A stretch of DNA of 64,000 bases. It comes from Telluria beijingensis (lineage in GTDB: Bacteria > Pseudomonadota > Gammaproteobacteria > Burkholderiales > Burkholderiaceae_D). The DNA lies in NCBI RefSeq assembly GCF_030770395.1, contig NZ_CP132480.1:3007387-3071386 (forward strand), written 5' to 3'. Below are positions 26,820-39,733 of this stretch, piece after piece (position 1 is the first letter of the stretch; each line of letters opens with the position of its first letter). A program made the position numbers and the translations under genes. The notes under the pieces are model-generated. The model was given only the letters and a program-made list of their open reading frames with translations. It had not been told where the DNA came from and ran no database searches.

Positions 26820-28313
26820 ATGGACTTTAGCATAAAAGCATTCGACACAAAAAACACCCTGGCCGCTGCGAAATCCGGCTGCATCGCGGTTGCGGTGTAC
26901 GAGAACAAGAAACTGTCGGCTGCGGCAAAAGCACTCGATGTGAACGGCGACATCAGCGCGGCGCTCAAGTCGGGCGACATCAGCGGCAAGCCCGGTTCGA
27001 CCCTGCTGCTGCGCGGCGTGGCTGGCGTGGCCGCTACGCGCGTGCTGCTGGTCGGCCTGGGTAGCGACGACGTCGCCAGCGAGAAAAGCTTCACGACCGG
27101 CGTCACCGCCACGCTGAAAGCCTTCTCGACCCTCGGCGCGGCGGACGCCATTATCGCATTCCCGCTCGACAGCGTGAAAGAGCGCGACGCAAACTGGGCG
27201 CTGCGCGCGCTCGTGATCGCCGCCAGCGAAGCCGAATTCCGCACCGACGGCCAGAAGAGCAAGAAGGATCCGGCCATTGCCGGCGTGCGCAAGATCGTCG
27301 TCGCCGTCCCCGAGGCAGGCGTGAACAAGGCGACCCTGGCCCAGGCCGCGGCCATCGCCAATGGCATGAACCTGACCAAGGAACTGGGCAACCTGTCGCC
27401 GAACGTCTGCACCCCGACCTTCCTCGCCAACACCGCGCGCAAGCTGGCCGAGGACTACGGCTTCGACATCGAAGTCCTGGAACGCAAGCAACTCGAAGCG
27501 CTCAAGATGGGCAGCTTCCTGTCGGTGACGCGCGGCAGCGACGAAGCGCCGAAGTTCATCGTCCTCAAGCACAACGGCGGCAAGTCGAAGGACGCGCCGG
27601 TGGTCCTGGTCGGCAAGGGCATCACCTTCGACACCGGCGGCATCTCGCTCAAGCCAGGTCCCGGCATGGACGAAATGAAATACGATATGTGCGGCGCCGG
27701 CTCGGTGCTCGGCACCTTCCGCGCCATCGGCGAGATGGGCCTGAAGCTCAATGTCGTCGGCATCGTCGCCGCCTGCGAGAACATGCCGTCGGGCCGCGCG
27801 ACCAAGCCGGGCGACATCGTCACCGCGATGAACGGCACTACCATCGAAGTGCTCAACACCGACGCCGAAGGCCGCCTGATCCTGTGCGACGCCCTGACCT
27901 ATGCCGAGCGCTTCAAGCCGGCCGCCGTGGTCGACATCGCGACCCTGACCGGCGCCTGCATCGTGGCCCTGGGCCACCACACCAGCGGCCTGTTCACCCG
28001 CGACGACGCCGCCCACGACCAGCTGGCGACCGAGCTGCTGGACGCCGGCAAGCAGGCGGGCGACGTGGCATGGCGCTTCCCGCTGGGCGAGATCTACAAC
28101 GACCAGCTCAAGTCGAACTTCGCCGACCTGGCCAATATCGGCACCCCGGGCGCGGCCTCGATCACCGCAGCCTGCTTCCTGGAGAACTTCACCCGCAAGT
28201 ACACCTGGGCCCACCTGGACATCGCCGGCACCGCCTGGAAATCGGGTGCGAACAAGGGCGCGACCGGCCGTCCGGTGCCGCTGCTGACGACCTTCCTGAT
28301 GAATCGGGTGTAA
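26820..28313 (+). CDS. pepA: Leucyl aminopeptidase (PepA, M17)
   Basis: This is a 497-aa cytosolic dinuclear-metal aminopeptidase. The N-terminal macro-like domain is followed by the catalytic domain with [17 protein letters not shown] (metal-binding Lys/Asp) and the signature [10 protein letters not shown]. It removes N-terminal residues from peptides; PepA homologues can also bind DNA. It is monocistronic, divergent from lptF and closed by a strong terminator. Confidence 0.97.
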   Translation: MDFSIKAFDTKNTLAAAKSGCIAVAVYENKKLSAAAKALDVNGDISAALKSGDISGKPGSTLLLRGVAGVAATRVLLVGLGSDDVASEKSFTTGVTATLKAFSTLGAADAIIAFPLDSVKERDANWALRALVIAASEAEFRTDGQKSKKDPAIAGVRKIVVAVPEAGVNKATLAQAAAIANGMNLTKELGNLSPNVCTPTFLANTARKLAEDYGFDIEVLERKQLEALKMGSFLSVTRGSDEAPKFIVLKHNGGKSKDAPVVLVGKGITFDTGGISLKPGPGMDEMKYDMCGAGSVLGTFRAIGEMGLKLNVVGIVAACENMPSGRATKPGDIVTAMNGTTIEVLNTDAEGRLILCDALTYAERFKPAAVVDIATLTGACIVALGHHTSGLFTRDDAAHDQLATELLDAGKQAGDVAWRFPLGEIYNDQLKSNFADLANIGTPGAASITAACFLENFTRKYTWAHLDIAGTAWKSGANKGATGRPVPLLTTFLMNRV

Positions 28314-28331
28314 TCGCCGCCTGGCGCATTG

Positions 28332-28370
28332 AAACGAAACAGCCCCGCATGCGGGGCTGTTTCGTTTTAG
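28332..28370. terminator. Bidirectional terminator between pepA and the lipoprotein gene
   Basis: A 17-bp perfect palindrome (arm AAACGAAACAGCCCCGC at 28332-28348) with T-rich flanks on both strands serves both convergent genes. Confidence 0.9.
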
Positions 28371-28375
28371 GGAGC

Positions 28376-28834
28376 TCAGAACACCCGGGTTGCGAGCGGG
28401 CTCGCCTCCACCGCTTCCGGCGGCGGCGCCGACGGCTGCATCAGCACCGTCAGGATGGCCGGATAGCCATACCCAGCGCCCGAATGGCGGTCGACGAGAT
28501 AGCCGAGGCCGGCCGTGGTGACGAGGTTGCCCACCAGGTTGGACGTATCGAGCCTGGACTGGACCACCTCGGCGGCGCTGGCGGACGCGCCCTTCTTGCA
28601 GCTGATCGAGATCGGCTGGCTGCTGCGGGTGACGGTCACGCGGCCCGGCGCGATCATGTACCAGCGGCCGACGTCATTGCTGAGAATGCAACCGACCCCG
28701 CCGATCTCGCGGTAATCGAGCACGGCGCGCACCTCGATCTGCTGCACGGGGGAATCGGACACGGTGGCGCATCCGCCCAGCAAGAGCAGCGGGGCGAAGA
28801 CGGCAAGGGCAAACGGGCGAGATAGGAAGAACAT
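28376..28834 (-). CDS. Predicted lipoprotein
   Basis: This is a 152-aa lipoprotein. A short signal (MFFLSRPFALAVFAPLLLLGG) ends in the lipobox LGGC-A. The mature part has a conserved-looking block GVGCILSNDVGRWYMIAPG and a Gly/Tyr-rich region (GLGYLVDRHSGAGYGYP), and a Pro-rich tail. I do not recognise the family. The ATG at 28834 is preferred over an upstream TTG. Confidence 0.8.
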   Translation of the reverse strand: MFFLSRPFALAVFAPLLLLGGCATVSDSPVQQIEVRAVLDYREIGGVGCILSNDVGRWYMIAPGRVTVTRSSQPISISCKKGASASAAEVVQSRLDTSNLVGNLVTTAGLGYLVDRHSGAGYGYPAILTVLMQPSAPPPEAVEASPLATRVF

Positions 28835-28906
28835 GGGGACCGTCAAAAGGCAGATACCTCTTTAACGGCAGCATGTCGCCATAACTGAAGTCCTTCGCGC
28901 CTGCGC

Positions 28907-29113
28907 TCAGGCAGGCGGTGCGTCGAGGAGAGCGAAGCGCGGCAGCGTCGTGCCGTCGACCGTCACTTCTCCGAAGAATGCGTCACGGGGCCTTACCCAC
29001 ACGACGCCATCCTGGCCGCGATAGACGACCACGGGTGTGTGGTCGGCTTCGAGCACCGCTTCGCATACCAGCTCGTAGATGCCGCCCTTGTAATGGCGGT
29101 AACGTATCGGCAT
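28907..29113 (-). CDS. DUF1653 protein
   Basis: This 68-aa single-domain protein matches the DUF1653 pattern: YRHYKGGIYELVCEAV (a Y-xH-YKG-xxY start), PVVVYR and WVRPRDAFFGEV. The family is often found alone or as an add-on domain; its role is unknown. It lies 15 bases after the next gene on the same strand and may share its transcript. Confidence 0.88.
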   Translation of the reverse strand: MPIRYRHYKGGIYELVCEAVLEADHTPVVVYRGQDGVVWVRPRDAFFGEVTVDGTTLPRFALLDAPPA

Positions 29114-29128
29114 GCCTGGAAAGCCGGA

Positions 29129-29473
29129 TCAGACCTTCTCGGCCTCGGCCTTCTGCTTTTTCTTCAGGCCCTGGATAACCTTGAGCACGCCTTCCATGCC
29201 GGCGGTCTCGTCCAGTTCGCTGAAGGCGTCCAGCACTTCGTTCAGCACGCGGTTGCGCACTGCCGCTTCATCTTGGGCAATCGCGGGCGCCGCGCCATCC
29301 TTGGCGAACTTCGATGGGGTATCGGCGGCGGCCTTGGCGCCATGCGCCAGTGCTGCCTGCCAGATCACCCAACGGCGCTGGGTTTCGAAAACGAGGTATT
29401 CCTCGGGTTTGTCTTCGCGGCGGCGAACGATGTGGCCCTCACGCTGGGCCCACGCTTCAAATGCACTACGCAT
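29129..29473 (-). CDS. Conserved hypothetical protein
   Basis: This 114-aa soluble protein is not recognised. It begins MRSAFEAWAQREGHIVRRREDKP, a pattern resembling phage or plasmid accessory proteins, has ETQRRWVIWQAALAHG, and ends in a Lys/Glu-rich helix. The ATG at 29473 has a good AAGGAT site, so the longer upstream frame is rejected. It may be co-transcribed with the DUF1653 gene. Confidence 0.7.
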   Translation of the reverse strand: MRSAFEAWAQREGHIVRRREDKPEEYLVFETQRRWVIWQAALAHGAKAAADTPSKFAKDGAAPAIAQDEAAVRNRVLNEVLDAFSELDETAGMEGVLKVIQGLKKKQKAEAEKV

Positions 29474-29925
29474 TTCTATCCTTTTCAAATCTGCGTTCGG
29501 ATTATTAACTCGTGAAACTCGATATTTCACAATAGTACCACTACCGCACATCGATGGTCTGCGACAACGTGCGGCCTGACCGAACCGGCTTCACGGTACG
29601 CTAATGGTACAATGGAAGTTGCCCTTACGCAATTTTATTATTACCAGAAAGCAACAAACCAACAACGTCGACCATAGCTTTGCTGCGGCGACCTACCCAC
29701 GTTATAGCTCCGACGCGACATTGGAGCAATACCGTTTAGCAAGCTATCAATTAATTTTATTATCACCTGTTGCGGCTTAACCAAGCACACGTCCGTATTT
29801 CCCTCGTTGGAGAGAACTCGGCATCGCTACAAGCCGCAAACCCGGCAATAATAGCTGATTGGCAAGCAATTTGGCCGCACGACAGTATGTTACAGCCAAC
29901 ACTCTACCATGACACACATAAAAGC
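29474..29925. other. 452-base AT-rich intergenic region upstream of xthA
   Basis: There is no convincing gene. GC content is clearly lower than the surroundings. A 15-mer AATTTTATTATTACC (29631) recurs with one change at 29753. It should contain the divergent promoters of xthA and the 29129-29473 gene, but I could not place a convincing -35/-10 pair. Confidence 0.5.
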
Positions 29926-30693
29926 ATGAAATTAGTCACCTGGAATGTTAATTCCCTGAAAGTTCGTCTCTCGCATTTGCTGCAATGGCTGGAAGCTAAT
30001 CCCGTCGATGCCCTGTGTATTCAGGAAACCAAACTGACCGACGACAAGTTCCCGCTGGCCGAGCTGAACGCGGCCGGCTACCAGGTCGCGTTTTCTGGCC
30101 AGAAGACGTATAACGGCGTCGCCATCCTGTCGAAGCACCCGATCGAAGACGTGGTAAGGAACAACCCGCATTACGAAGACGCGCAGCAGCGCCTGCTGGC
30201 GGCGACAATCGACGGCGTGCGCTTCATCTGTGCCTACGTGCCGAACGGCCAGGAAGTCGGTTCCGACAAATATGCCTATAAGCTGGCCTGGCTCGAGGCG
30301 CTGCGCACCTGGGTGGCGGCCGAGATGGCCGCGCACGAGCGCTTCGCGATCCTAGGCGACTACAATATCGCCCCCGAGGCGCGCGACGTGCACGACCCGG
30401 CCGAATGGGAAGGCCGCATCCATTTCTCGATTCCCGAGCGCGCTGCGCTGCAGGAACTGATGGCGCTGGGGCTGTCCGACGCGTTCCGCCTGTTCGACCA
30501 GCCTGAAAAGCAGTACAGCTGGTGGGATTACCGGCAGATGGCGTTCCGCCGCAACCGCGGGCTGCGCATCGACCACATCCTGCTGTCGAAGGCGCTGGCC
30601 GAGCGCTGCACCGCCTGCCATATCGACCGCGAGACGCGCAAGTGGGAACAGCCGTCGGATCATGCGCCGGTGGTGGCGACGATCGCGGATTGA
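29926..30693 (+). CDS. xthA: Exodeoxyribonuclease III (AP endonuclease)
   Basis: This is a 255-aa EEP-fold nuclease for base-excision repair. Catalytic blocks are NVNSL, IQETKL (metal-binding Glu), CAYVPNG, LGDYNIAP (Asp/Asn) and the end PSDHAPVVA with the catalytic Asp-His. The ATG at 29926 (MKLVTWNVNS) is the family start, though the frame is open upstream. The last strand and the SDH motif are intact. Confidence 0.95.
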   Translation: MKLVTWNVNSLKVRLSHLLQWLEANPVDALCIQETKLTDDKFPLAELNAAGYQVAFSGQKTYNGVAILSKHPIEDVVRNNPHYEDAQQRLLAATIDGVRFICAYVPNGQEVGSDKYAYKLAWLEALRTWVAAEMAAHERFAILGDYNIAPEARDVHDPAEWEGRIHFSIPERAALQELMALGLSDAFRLFDQPEKQYSWWDYRQMAFRRNRGLRIDHILLSKALAERCTACHIDRETRKWEQPSDHAPVVATIAD

Positions 30694-30711
30694 GGGTTTC
30701 GATGCGGGGCA

Positions 30712-33309
30712 TCACCCCGCCAGCAGCTTCGCCACCTGCTCCGCCGGCAACGGCCGCGCGAACAGATAACCCTGCGCATACTGGCAGCCGAAAGAGCGCA
30801 GCAAGGCATACTGCCCCTCGGTCTCCACACCTTCGGCCACCACCGACAGCTGCAGGCTGTTGGCCAGCGCCATCACCGCCGCCACGATGGCGCGGTCCTC
30901 GGCGCTGGCTTCGAGTTCGCGCACGAAGGCGCGGTCGATCTTGATCTTGCGTACCGGGAAGCGCTTGAGGTAGGCCAGGCTCGAGTAACCGGTGCCGAAA
31001 TCGTCGATCGACAGGCACATCCCCATCGCATTCATCTGGCGCAGGGTCTCGAGCGTCTGGCCGCCGTGCTGCATCAGCGCGGTCTCGGTGATCTCGAACT
31101 CCACCAGCCGCGGGTCGATCCCGGTGTCGTCGACGATGGCCCGGATCGACTCGACCAGGCCCTGGTGCATGAACTGGCGCGCCGACAGGTTGATCGCCAG
31201 TGGCACCACGTCCAGCCCTTCGCGCTGCCACTCCATGACCTGGGCGCAGGCGCTGCGGATCACCCACTCCCCGACCTCCACGATCATGCCGCTCTCTTCC
31301 AGGATCGGGATGAATTCGTCCGGCCCCACCAGGGTCGCGCCGCGGCGCCAGCGCAGCAGCACCTCGAGTGCGCGCGGGCGGCGCGATTCGGTGCACATGA
31401 TCGGCTGAAAATGCAGCGCGAACTCGTCGCGCGCGAGCGCGCCGCGCAGGTTCGATTCGAGCTCGAAATGGCGCGCCGCCGCCTGGTTCATGCGCGCGGT
31501 GAAGAACTGGTAATTGTTGCGGCCGGCCGCCTTGGCCTGGTACATCGCGGCGTCGGCGTGGCGCATCAGGGTCTCGACGTCGACCCCGTCGTCCGGGTAC
31601 AGGCAGATGCCGATCGAGGGCGAGATGTGCAGGCTGTGGCCGTCGATCTGGCAAGCCATGGACAGCGCGGAGATGATGTTCCCGGCGACAGCGGCGGCCT
31701 CGGCGCCATCGGCGATCGCCGGCATCAGCACCACGAATTCGTCGCCGCCCAGGCGCGCCACCAGGTCGCCGGGGCGCACCGCCGTCACCAGGCGCAGGGC
31801 GACGTTGCGCAGCAGGCCATCGCCGACCAGGTGGCCGAGCGTGTCGTTGATGTTCTTGAAGCGGTCGAGGTCGATGAACATCAGCGCCAGCTGCTGTCCC
31901 TGGTGGGGCTCGTCGCCCGACGACACGACCCGCATCGCGGCGTCGAGCCGCTCGGACAGCATGGCGCGGTTGGGCAGGCCCGTCAGGCTGTCGTGGTAGG
32001 CCATGTGGTGGACCCGCGCCTCGGCCTGGCGCCGCTCGTTGATCTCCTCCTGCAGCAGCGCGTTGGCGCCGGCCAGTTCGGCGGTGCGCGCGGCCACCCG
32101 CAGTTCGAGTTCGTCGCGCGCGCGCAGGACGGTATCGGCCGCCTCGCGCTGGGCGGTAACATCGTCCACCAGCCACACGCTGCGGCCGCCCGCCTGCGCC
32201 AGGTCGAACAGGCGGCCCGACAGCCGCGCCCAGAAGCGGCTGCCGTCGCGGCGCACCATCTCGTGCTCGGCCATGTGGGCCTGGCCCAGGGCGAACTGGC
32301 GGCCGGACAGCTCGCGCGCCTCCTTCCAGCTGGCGGGATCGGGATACAGCGAGCGCACCGCGATGCCGTCCATGCCGCCCGGCGGCATGCCGAACAGCTC
32401 TTCCATCTTGCGGTTGCAGTGCAGGGTGCGGCCGCCCTCGACCACGGCGATGCCCAGCACCGCGTTGTCGAGGATGGCGCGGTTCTCCATCAGCGCCTCG
32501 CGCAGCGACTGCTCGTCGCTGCGCTCGCGGGTACGGTCTTCCAGCATCCAGATCGTGCCCTTGTCGGGGTCGTGCGCATTGACTTGGTAGCCGATCATCT
32601 GGACCCAGGCCGGCGTGCCGTCCCGGCGCACCAGGGTGCGCTCGGTACGGAACGGCAGGCCGCGCGCCAGTTGCGGATAGGCGTCGGCGCCGAGCTGGCG
32701 ATAGGCGGTTTCGTCCGGGTACAGGGAGCGCGTCGAGATGCCGATCGGCTCGTCCTCGCCATAGCCGAACATCTGGCAAAAGGCGGGGTTGGCGCGCCGG
32801 ATCACGCGGTTGCGGGTGAACATGATGCCGATCGAGGAATTGGTCATGATCGCCTGCACCTCGCTCATGGCCTGGCGCGCCTCGGTCACGTCCTCGACGA
32901 TCCAGATCGTGCCGGCCGCGCGGTTGCCCGGTTCGACCGCGCAACCGCGCAGGCGCGCCCAGAAAGTGCTGCCGTTGCGGCGCCGGAACTGCTGCTCGGT
33001 CTTCTCGAACAGCCCGCCCCTGGACAACACTGCGAACGCTTCGCCGATCAGGTTCTGGTAGTCCTCGATCGACACGCACACGTCTTCGGGCGCGATGCTG
33101 CCCACTTCGTGCGGTGCGAAGCCGAACATCTCGCCGGCGCGCGGGTTGAAGGAACGGACCTGGTCGGGCTGGGTGACGGCAATGCCGACCGGCGCGTTCT
33201 CGAACACGGCGCGCTGCTCGCGCACCATGCGCCGCAGCAGGGCCAGGTCGGTCTTGTGCGCATCGATGTCCGCAACGTCAGGCAGGTGCAGGTTCGGAAA
33301 TCCATCCAT
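30712..33309 (-). CDS. Triple-PAS diguanylate cyclase/phosphodiesterase
   Basis: This is an 865-aa cytoplasmic protein. Three PAS domains with PAC tails (about 30-145, 150-265, 275-390) lead through a coiled coil to GGDEF (about 430-600, intact RLGGDEF at 519-525) and EAL (about 615-860). The EAL signature is E-V-L (649-651), a tolerated variant. The other catalytic blocks are intact: NLSARQF, ITETALM, DDFGTG (769-774) and AEGVE. Unlike the protein at 4674-7034, both enzymatic domains look active. Net output cannot be predicted. No clear ribosome site precedes the ATG. Confidence 0.93.
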   Translation of the reverse strand: MDGFPNLHLPDVADIDAHKTDLALLRRMVREQRAVFENAPVGIAVTQPDQVRSFNPRAGEMFGFAPHEVGSIAPEDVCVSIEDYQNLIGEAFAVLSRGGLFEKTEQQFRRRNGSTFWARLRGCAVEPGNRAAGTIWIVEDVTEARQAMSEVQAIMTNSSIGIMFTRNRVIRRANPAFCQMFGYGEDEPIGISTRSLYPDETAYRQLGADAYPQLARGLPFRTERTLVRRDGTPAWVQMIGYQVNAHDPDKGTIWMLEDRTRERSDEQSLREALMENRAILDNAVLGIAVVEGGRTLHCNRKMEELFGMPPGGMDGIAVRSLYPDPASWKEARELSGRQFALGQAHMAEHEMVRRDGSRFWARLSGRLFDLAQAGGRSVWLVDDVTAQREAADTVLRARDELELRVAARTAELAGANALLQEEINERRQAEARVHHMAYHDSLTGLPNRAMLSERLDAAMRVVSSGDEPHQGQQLALMFIDLDRFKNINDTLGHLVGDGLLRNVALRLVTAVRPGDLVARLGGDEFVVLMPAIADGAEAAAVAGNIISALSMACQIDGHSLHISPSIGICLYPDDGVDVETLMRHADAAMYQAKAAGRNNYQFFTARMNQAAARHFELESNLRGALARDEFALHFQPIMCTESRRPRALEVLLRWRRGATLVGPDEFIPILEESGMIVEVGEWVIRSACAQVMEWQREGLDVVPLAINLSARQFMHQGLVESIRAIVDDTGIDPRLVEFEITETALMQHGGQTLETLRQMNAMGMCLSIDDFGTGYSSLAYLKRFPVRKIKIDRAFVRELEASAEDRAIVAAVMALANSLQLSVVAEGVETEGQYALLRSFGCQYAQGYLFARPLPAEQVAKLLAG

Positions 33310-33453
33310 CGGTCGTTGCTGTCGCGGCTAAGGGCTCATGGTTGCCACGAGTTGCCCACTTGCAACTCGGGCGCCCATCATAACCCGGAACCGGCAGTAA
33401 CAGAACTGCTTGCGACGAGAAAGCGACATCGGCGCCACTGCCGCGGCGATGGT

Positions 33454-34644
33454 TCAGAAAATGTCACCCGGCACGCATATCTTCCCCTCCATCAGGACCC
33501 GCGCGCTGCGGCTCATGATGGCCTTGGCGACGCTCCAGGCGCCATCGGTGCAGACCGCCTCGGCGCCCACCCGCAAGGTACCGGAAGGATGGCCGAAGCG
33601 CACCGCAGTGCGTTCGCCGCCGCCGGCCGCGAGGTTGACCAGGGTGCCGGGAATGGCGGCGGCGGTGCCGATCGCCACCGCCGCCGTGCCCATCATCGCG
33701 TGGTGCAGCTTGCCCATCGATAACGCGCGCACCACCAGGTCGATGTCCCCCTGCGCCACCGGCTTGCCGCTGGACGAGACATAGCCGGCCGGCCTGGCCA
33801 CGAAGGCGACCTTGGGCGTGTGCTGGCGCTTGCCGGCATCCTCGATGCTGGCGATCAGGCCCATGCGCAGCGCCCCGTGGGCGCGGATGGTCTCGAACAT
33901 GGATAGCGCGCGCGCATCGCCGTTGATCGCATCCTGCAGCTCGGTGCCGTCGTAGCCGACCGCGCCCGCCTCGACGAAGATGGTCGGGATGCCGGCATTG
34001 ATCATCGTGGCGCGCAGGACGCCGACGCCGGGAACGTCCAGCTCGTCGACCACGTTCCCGGTCGGGAACATGGCGCCGGCGCTGCCCTCTTCCTCGGCCG
34101 CCGGGTCGATGAACTCCAGCTGCACCTCGGCCGCCGGGAAGGTGACGCCGTCGAGCTCGAAGTCGCCGGTCTCCTGCACCTGACCAGCGGTCATCGGGAC
34201 GTGGGCGACGATGGTCTTGCCGATATTGGCCTGCCAGATGCGCACGATCGCGATGCCGTCATGCGGGATGCGCGCCGGATCGACCAGGCCGTTGGCGATG
34301 GCGAACGGTCCGATCGCGGCCGACAGGTTGCCGCAGTTGCCGCTCCAGTCGACGAAGGGCTTGTCGATCGCCACCTGGCCGAACAGGTAGTCGACGTCGT
34401 GATCGGGCCGCGTGCTGCGGTCGGCGATCACGGCCTTGCTGGTGCTGGAGGTGGCGCAGCCCATGCCGTCAATCTGCTTGCCGTAGGGGTCGGGGCTGCC
34501 GATCACGCGCAGCAGCAGCGCGTCGCGCGCGGCGCCCGGCACGCGGGCGGCTTCGGGCAGGTCTTCCAGCTTGAAAAACACGCCTTTGCTGGTGCCGCCG
34601 CGCATATAGGTGGCGGGGATCCTGATTTGGGGGGTATGTGTCAT
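33454..34644 (-). CDS. prpF: PrpF, 2-methylaconitate cis-trans isomerase
   Basis: This is a 396-aa enzyme of the diaminopimelate-epimerase-like fold. It is required with AcnD, converting the trans-2-methylaconitate that AcnD makes to the cis form. Signature blocks: RGGTSKGVFF, DGMGCATSSTSKA, GNCGNLSAAIGPFA (active-site Cys) and the late MMGTAAVAIG. It is last in the prpB-prpC-acnD-prpF operon, with an AAGGAAG site. Confidence 0.95.
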   Translation of the reverse strand: MTHTPQIRIPATYMRGGTSKGVFFKLEDLPEAARVPGAARDALLLRVIGSPDPYGKQIDGMGCATSSTSKAVIADRSTRPDHDVDYLFGQVAIDKPFVDWSGNCGNLSAAIGPFAIANGLVDPARIPHDGIAIVRIWQANIGKTIVAHVPMTAGQVQETGDFELDGVTFPAAEVQLEFIDPAAEEEGSAGAMFPTGNVVDELDVPGVGVLRATMINAGIPTIFVEAGAVGYDGTELQDAINGDARALSMFETIRAHGALRMGLIASIEDAGKRQHTPKVAFVARPAGYVSSSGKPVAQGDIDLVVRALSMGKLHHAMMGTAAVAIGTAAAIPGTLVNLAAGGGERTAVRFGHPSGTLRVGAEAVCTDGAWSVAKAIMSRSARVLMEGKICVPGDIF

Positions 34645-34655
34645 GGTTGTCTTCC

Positions 34656-37262
<2,607 letters not shown>

Positions 37263-37295
37263 GATGCGGCTCGATTCATGAGTTGGCCGTAAAAC

Positions 37296-37336
37296 CGTCG
37301 TCCCCGCCAAGGTGGCCGACGAGGCCGGGAACGACG
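37296..37336. repeat. Degenerate REP-like palindrome
   Basis: CGTCGTCCCCG (37296-37306) and CGGGAACGACG (37326-37336) form an imperfect inverted repeat of the REP family, in the 107-base gap between acnD and prpC. Confidence 0.6.
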
Positions 37337-37369
37337 TGCGAGTGATCGTGGTGCAAATGGCTTCGTGGA

Positions 37370-38530
37370 TTACTTGCGCTCGGCCAGCGGCACGAATTGC
37401 AGGTCTTCAGGTCCCACGTAGTTCGCGCTCGGGCGGATGATCTTGTTGTCGATGCGCTGCTCGATGACGTGGGCGGCCCAGCCCGAGGTGCGCGAAATGA
37501 CGAACAGCGGCGTGAACATGGCGGTCGGCACGCCCATCATGTGGTACGACACGGCCGAGAACCAGTCCAGGTTCGGGAACATCTTTTTCACTTCCCACAT
37601 CACCGACTCCAGGCGCTCGGCGATGTCGAACATCTTCATCGAACCGGCTTCGGACGACAGGGTGCGCGCCACTTCCTTGATCACCTTGTTGCGCGGGTCC
37701 GAGATCGTGTACACCGGATGGCCGAAGCCGATCACGACTTCCTTGTTGGCCACGCGGTTGCGGATGTCGGCTTCGGCTTCGTCGGCGTTTTCGTAGCGCT
37801 TCTGAATGTCCAGCGCCACCTCGTTGGCGCCGCCGTGCTTCGGACCGCGTAGCGCGCCGATGGCGCCGGTGATGGCCGAATGGATGTCGGAACCGGTGCC
37901 GGCGATCACGCGCGCGGTGAAGGTCGAGGCATTGAACTCGTGCTCGGCGTACAGGATCAGCGAGGTGTGCATCGCCTGCACCCAGCTCTGCGATGGCTTG
38001 ACGCCGTGCAGCAGGTGCAGGAAGTGGCCGCCGATCGAATCGTCGTCGGTCTCGACCTCGATGCGCTTGCCGTTATGGCTGAAGTGGTACCAGTACAGCA
38101 GCATCGAGCCGAACGACGCCATCAGGCGGTCGGCGATGTCGCGCGCGCCGGCGATATTGTGGTCGTCCTTCTCGGGCAGCGCGCAGCCCAGGGTCGACAC
38201 GCCGGTGCGCATCACGTCCATCGGATGGGCGCCGGCCGGCAGCGCCTCGAGCGCGCTCTTCACCGCCTGCGGCAGGCCGCGCAGCGAACGCAGCTTGGCT
38301 TTGTAACCGCGCAACTCGGCCTCGTTCGGCAGCTTGCCGTGCACCAGCAGGTAGGCGATTTCCTCGAACTCGCAGGCGTCGGCCACGTCCAGGATGTCGT
38401 AGCCGCGGTAGTGCAGGTCGTTGCCCGATTTGCCCACCGAGCACAGCGCGGTATTGCCGGCGGCGACGCCGGACAGGGCCACCGATTTCTTCGGCTTGAA
38501 GGTTGGGGTCTCGTTGTGTTGATTGCTCAT
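37370..38530 (-). CDS. prpC: 2-methylcitrate synthase
   Basis: This 386-aa citrate-synthase-family enzyme condenses propionyl-CoA with oxaloacetate. Motifs: [18 protein letters not shown] (prpC-type N-terminus), [20 protein letters not shown] (active-site His) and GFGHPVY. The ribosome site AGGAG is 9 bases before the ATG. Only 14 bases separate it from prpB. Confidence 0.96.
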   Translation of the reverse strand: MSNQHNETPTFKPKKSVALSGVAAGNTALCSVGKSGNDLHYRGYDILDVADACEFEEIAYLLVHGKLPNEAELRGYKAKLRSLRGLPQAVKSALEALPAGAHPMDVMRTGVSTLGCALPEKDDHNIAGARDIADRLMASFGSMLLYWYHFSHNGKRIEVETDDDSIGGHFLHLLHGVKPSQSWVQAMHTSLILYAEHEFNASTFTARVIAGTGSDIHSAITGAIGALRGPKHGGANEVALDIQKRYENADEAEADIRNRVANKEVVIGFGHPVYTISDPRNKVIKEVARTLSSEAGSMKMFDIAERLESVMWEVKKMFPNLDWFSAVSYHMMGVPTAMFTPLFVISRTSGWAAHVIEQRIDNKIIRPSANYVGPEDLQFVPLAERK

Positions 38531-38544
38531 GTTCCGGTCTCCTG

Positions 38545-39435
38545 TTACTTGGCTTTGTTCTGGGCGAACAGCGCGTCGAGTTTCTGTTCGTAGCTGTGGT
38601 AATCGATGCGGTCGTACAGTTCGGCGCGCGTCTGCATGGTGTCGACCACGTTCTGCTGGGTGCCGTCGCGGCGGATCGCGTTGTACACGTTCTCGGCCGC
38701 CTTGTTCATGGCGCGGAAGGCCGACAGCGGATACAGCACCATGCCGACGCCGGCGCCTTTCAGCTCGTCGACGGTGAACAGCGGGGTCGCGCCGAATTCG
38801 GTGATATTGGCCAGCACCGGCACCTTGACCGCGTCGGCGAATCGTTCATACATCGCCAGGTCGGTGATCGCTTCGGGGAAGATCATGTCGGCGCCCGCTT
38901 CGACGCAGGCCACGGCGCGTTCGATCGCGGCGTCCAGCCCTTCCACCGCCAGCGCGTCGGTGCGCGCCATGATCACGAAGTCGTCATACGGGCGGGCGTC
39001 GGCGGCGGCCTTGATGCGGTCGACCATCTCGTCCTTGCCGACGATTTCCTTGCCCGGACGGTGGCCGCAGCGCTTGGCGCCCACCTGGTCTTCGATATGG
39101 CAGGCAGCGGCGCCGGCCTTGGCCAGGGTGCGCACGGTGCGCGCGACATTGAAGGCCGAGGCGCCGAAGCCGGTGTCGACGTCGACCAGCAGCGGCAGGT
39201 CGCACACGTCGGTGATGCGGCGCACGTCGACCAGCACGTCGTCGAGGTTCGAGATGCCCAGGTCAGGCAAGCCCAACGAACCGGCCGCCACCCCGCCACC
39301 GGACAGGTAGATCGCCTTGAAGCCGGCGCGCTTGGCCAGCAGGGCGTGGTTGGCGTTGATCGCGCCGACGACTTGCAGTGGGGATTCTTCCTGAAGTGCC
39401 TTGCGGAATGCGGCGCCGGCGGAGAGCGTGGTCAT
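38545..39435 (-). CDS. prpB: 2-methylisocitrate lyase
   Basis: This 296-aa PEP-mutase/isocitrate-lyase enzyme splits 2-methylisocitrate into pyruvate and succinate. Motifs: [35 protein letters not shown] (catalytic Cys in KRCGH) and ITEFG. The ATG at 39435 has an AAGGA site; the upstream open extension runs through the sigma-54 promoter and is rejected. It is first in the operon. Confidence 0.96.
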   Translation of the reverse strand: MTTLSAGAAFRKALQEESPLQVVGAINANHALLAKRAGFKAIYLSGGGVAAGSLGLPDLGISNLDDVLVDVRRITDVCDLPLLVDVDTGFGASAFNVARTVRTLAKAGAAACHIEDQVGAKRCGHRPGKEIVGKDEMVDRIKAAADARPYDDFVIMARTDALAVEGLDAAIERAVACVEAGADMIFPEAITDLAMYERFADAVKVPVLANITEFGATPLFTVDELKGAGVGMVLYPLSAFRAMNKAAENVYNAIRRDGTQQNVVDTMQTRAELYDRIDYHSYEQKLDALFAQNKAK

Positions 39436-39474
39436 GCGGTGTCCTTTCTGATCGGTGGATGTCGTGGCTACTGT

Positions 39475-39490
39475 TGCAAGCAACGTGCCA
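39475..39490 (-). promoter_or_regulatory. Sigma-54 (-24/-12) promoter of the prp operon
   Basis: Read on the minus strand the sequence is TGGCACGTTGCTTGCA, a full match to the consensus TGGCACG-N4-TTGCA with exact GG-N10-GC spacing. It lies about 40 bases before the prpB ATG. PrpR is a sigma-54 activator, which supports the call. Confidence 0.92.
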
Positions 39491-39588
39491 GCATGTCGGC
39501 AAATGTTGCCCACCCGCGTTTTTCGCATAATTTCAAGCACTTAGCATGTGCTGAAGCCCGCCACCAGCGGCGCCCACGCCAGCCCTCC

Positions 39589-39625
39589 GTTTCACATTGA
39601 AACATTGGAATGAAACATTGGAACA
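39589..39625 (-). promoter_or_regulatory. Candidate PrpR upstream activating site
   Basis: A perfect palindrome GTTTCA-CAT-TGAAAC (39589-39603) is followed by a second TGAAAC (39611-39616) in the repeated context TGAAACATTGGAA. It is centred about 130 bases upstream of the expected start point. The same palindrome with another spacer lies upstream of prpR. Confidence 0.7.
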
Positions 39626-39733
39626 ACGAGACCTGGCATTTCATACCCCTTGTACGGCAGCCTGTCGGAAAATGCCGCACTACCAACTCAACGTCATTAC
39701 AATGATTTCATTGTGACAACAAGTGGGAAAAGT

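Noticed and set aside
30224..33723. Long open frames overlapping the triple-PAS GGDEF-EAL gene in other frames
   Set aside because: Low-complexity Arg/Pro/Ala translations without domains; the annotated frame has intact PAS, GGDEF and EAL motifs.
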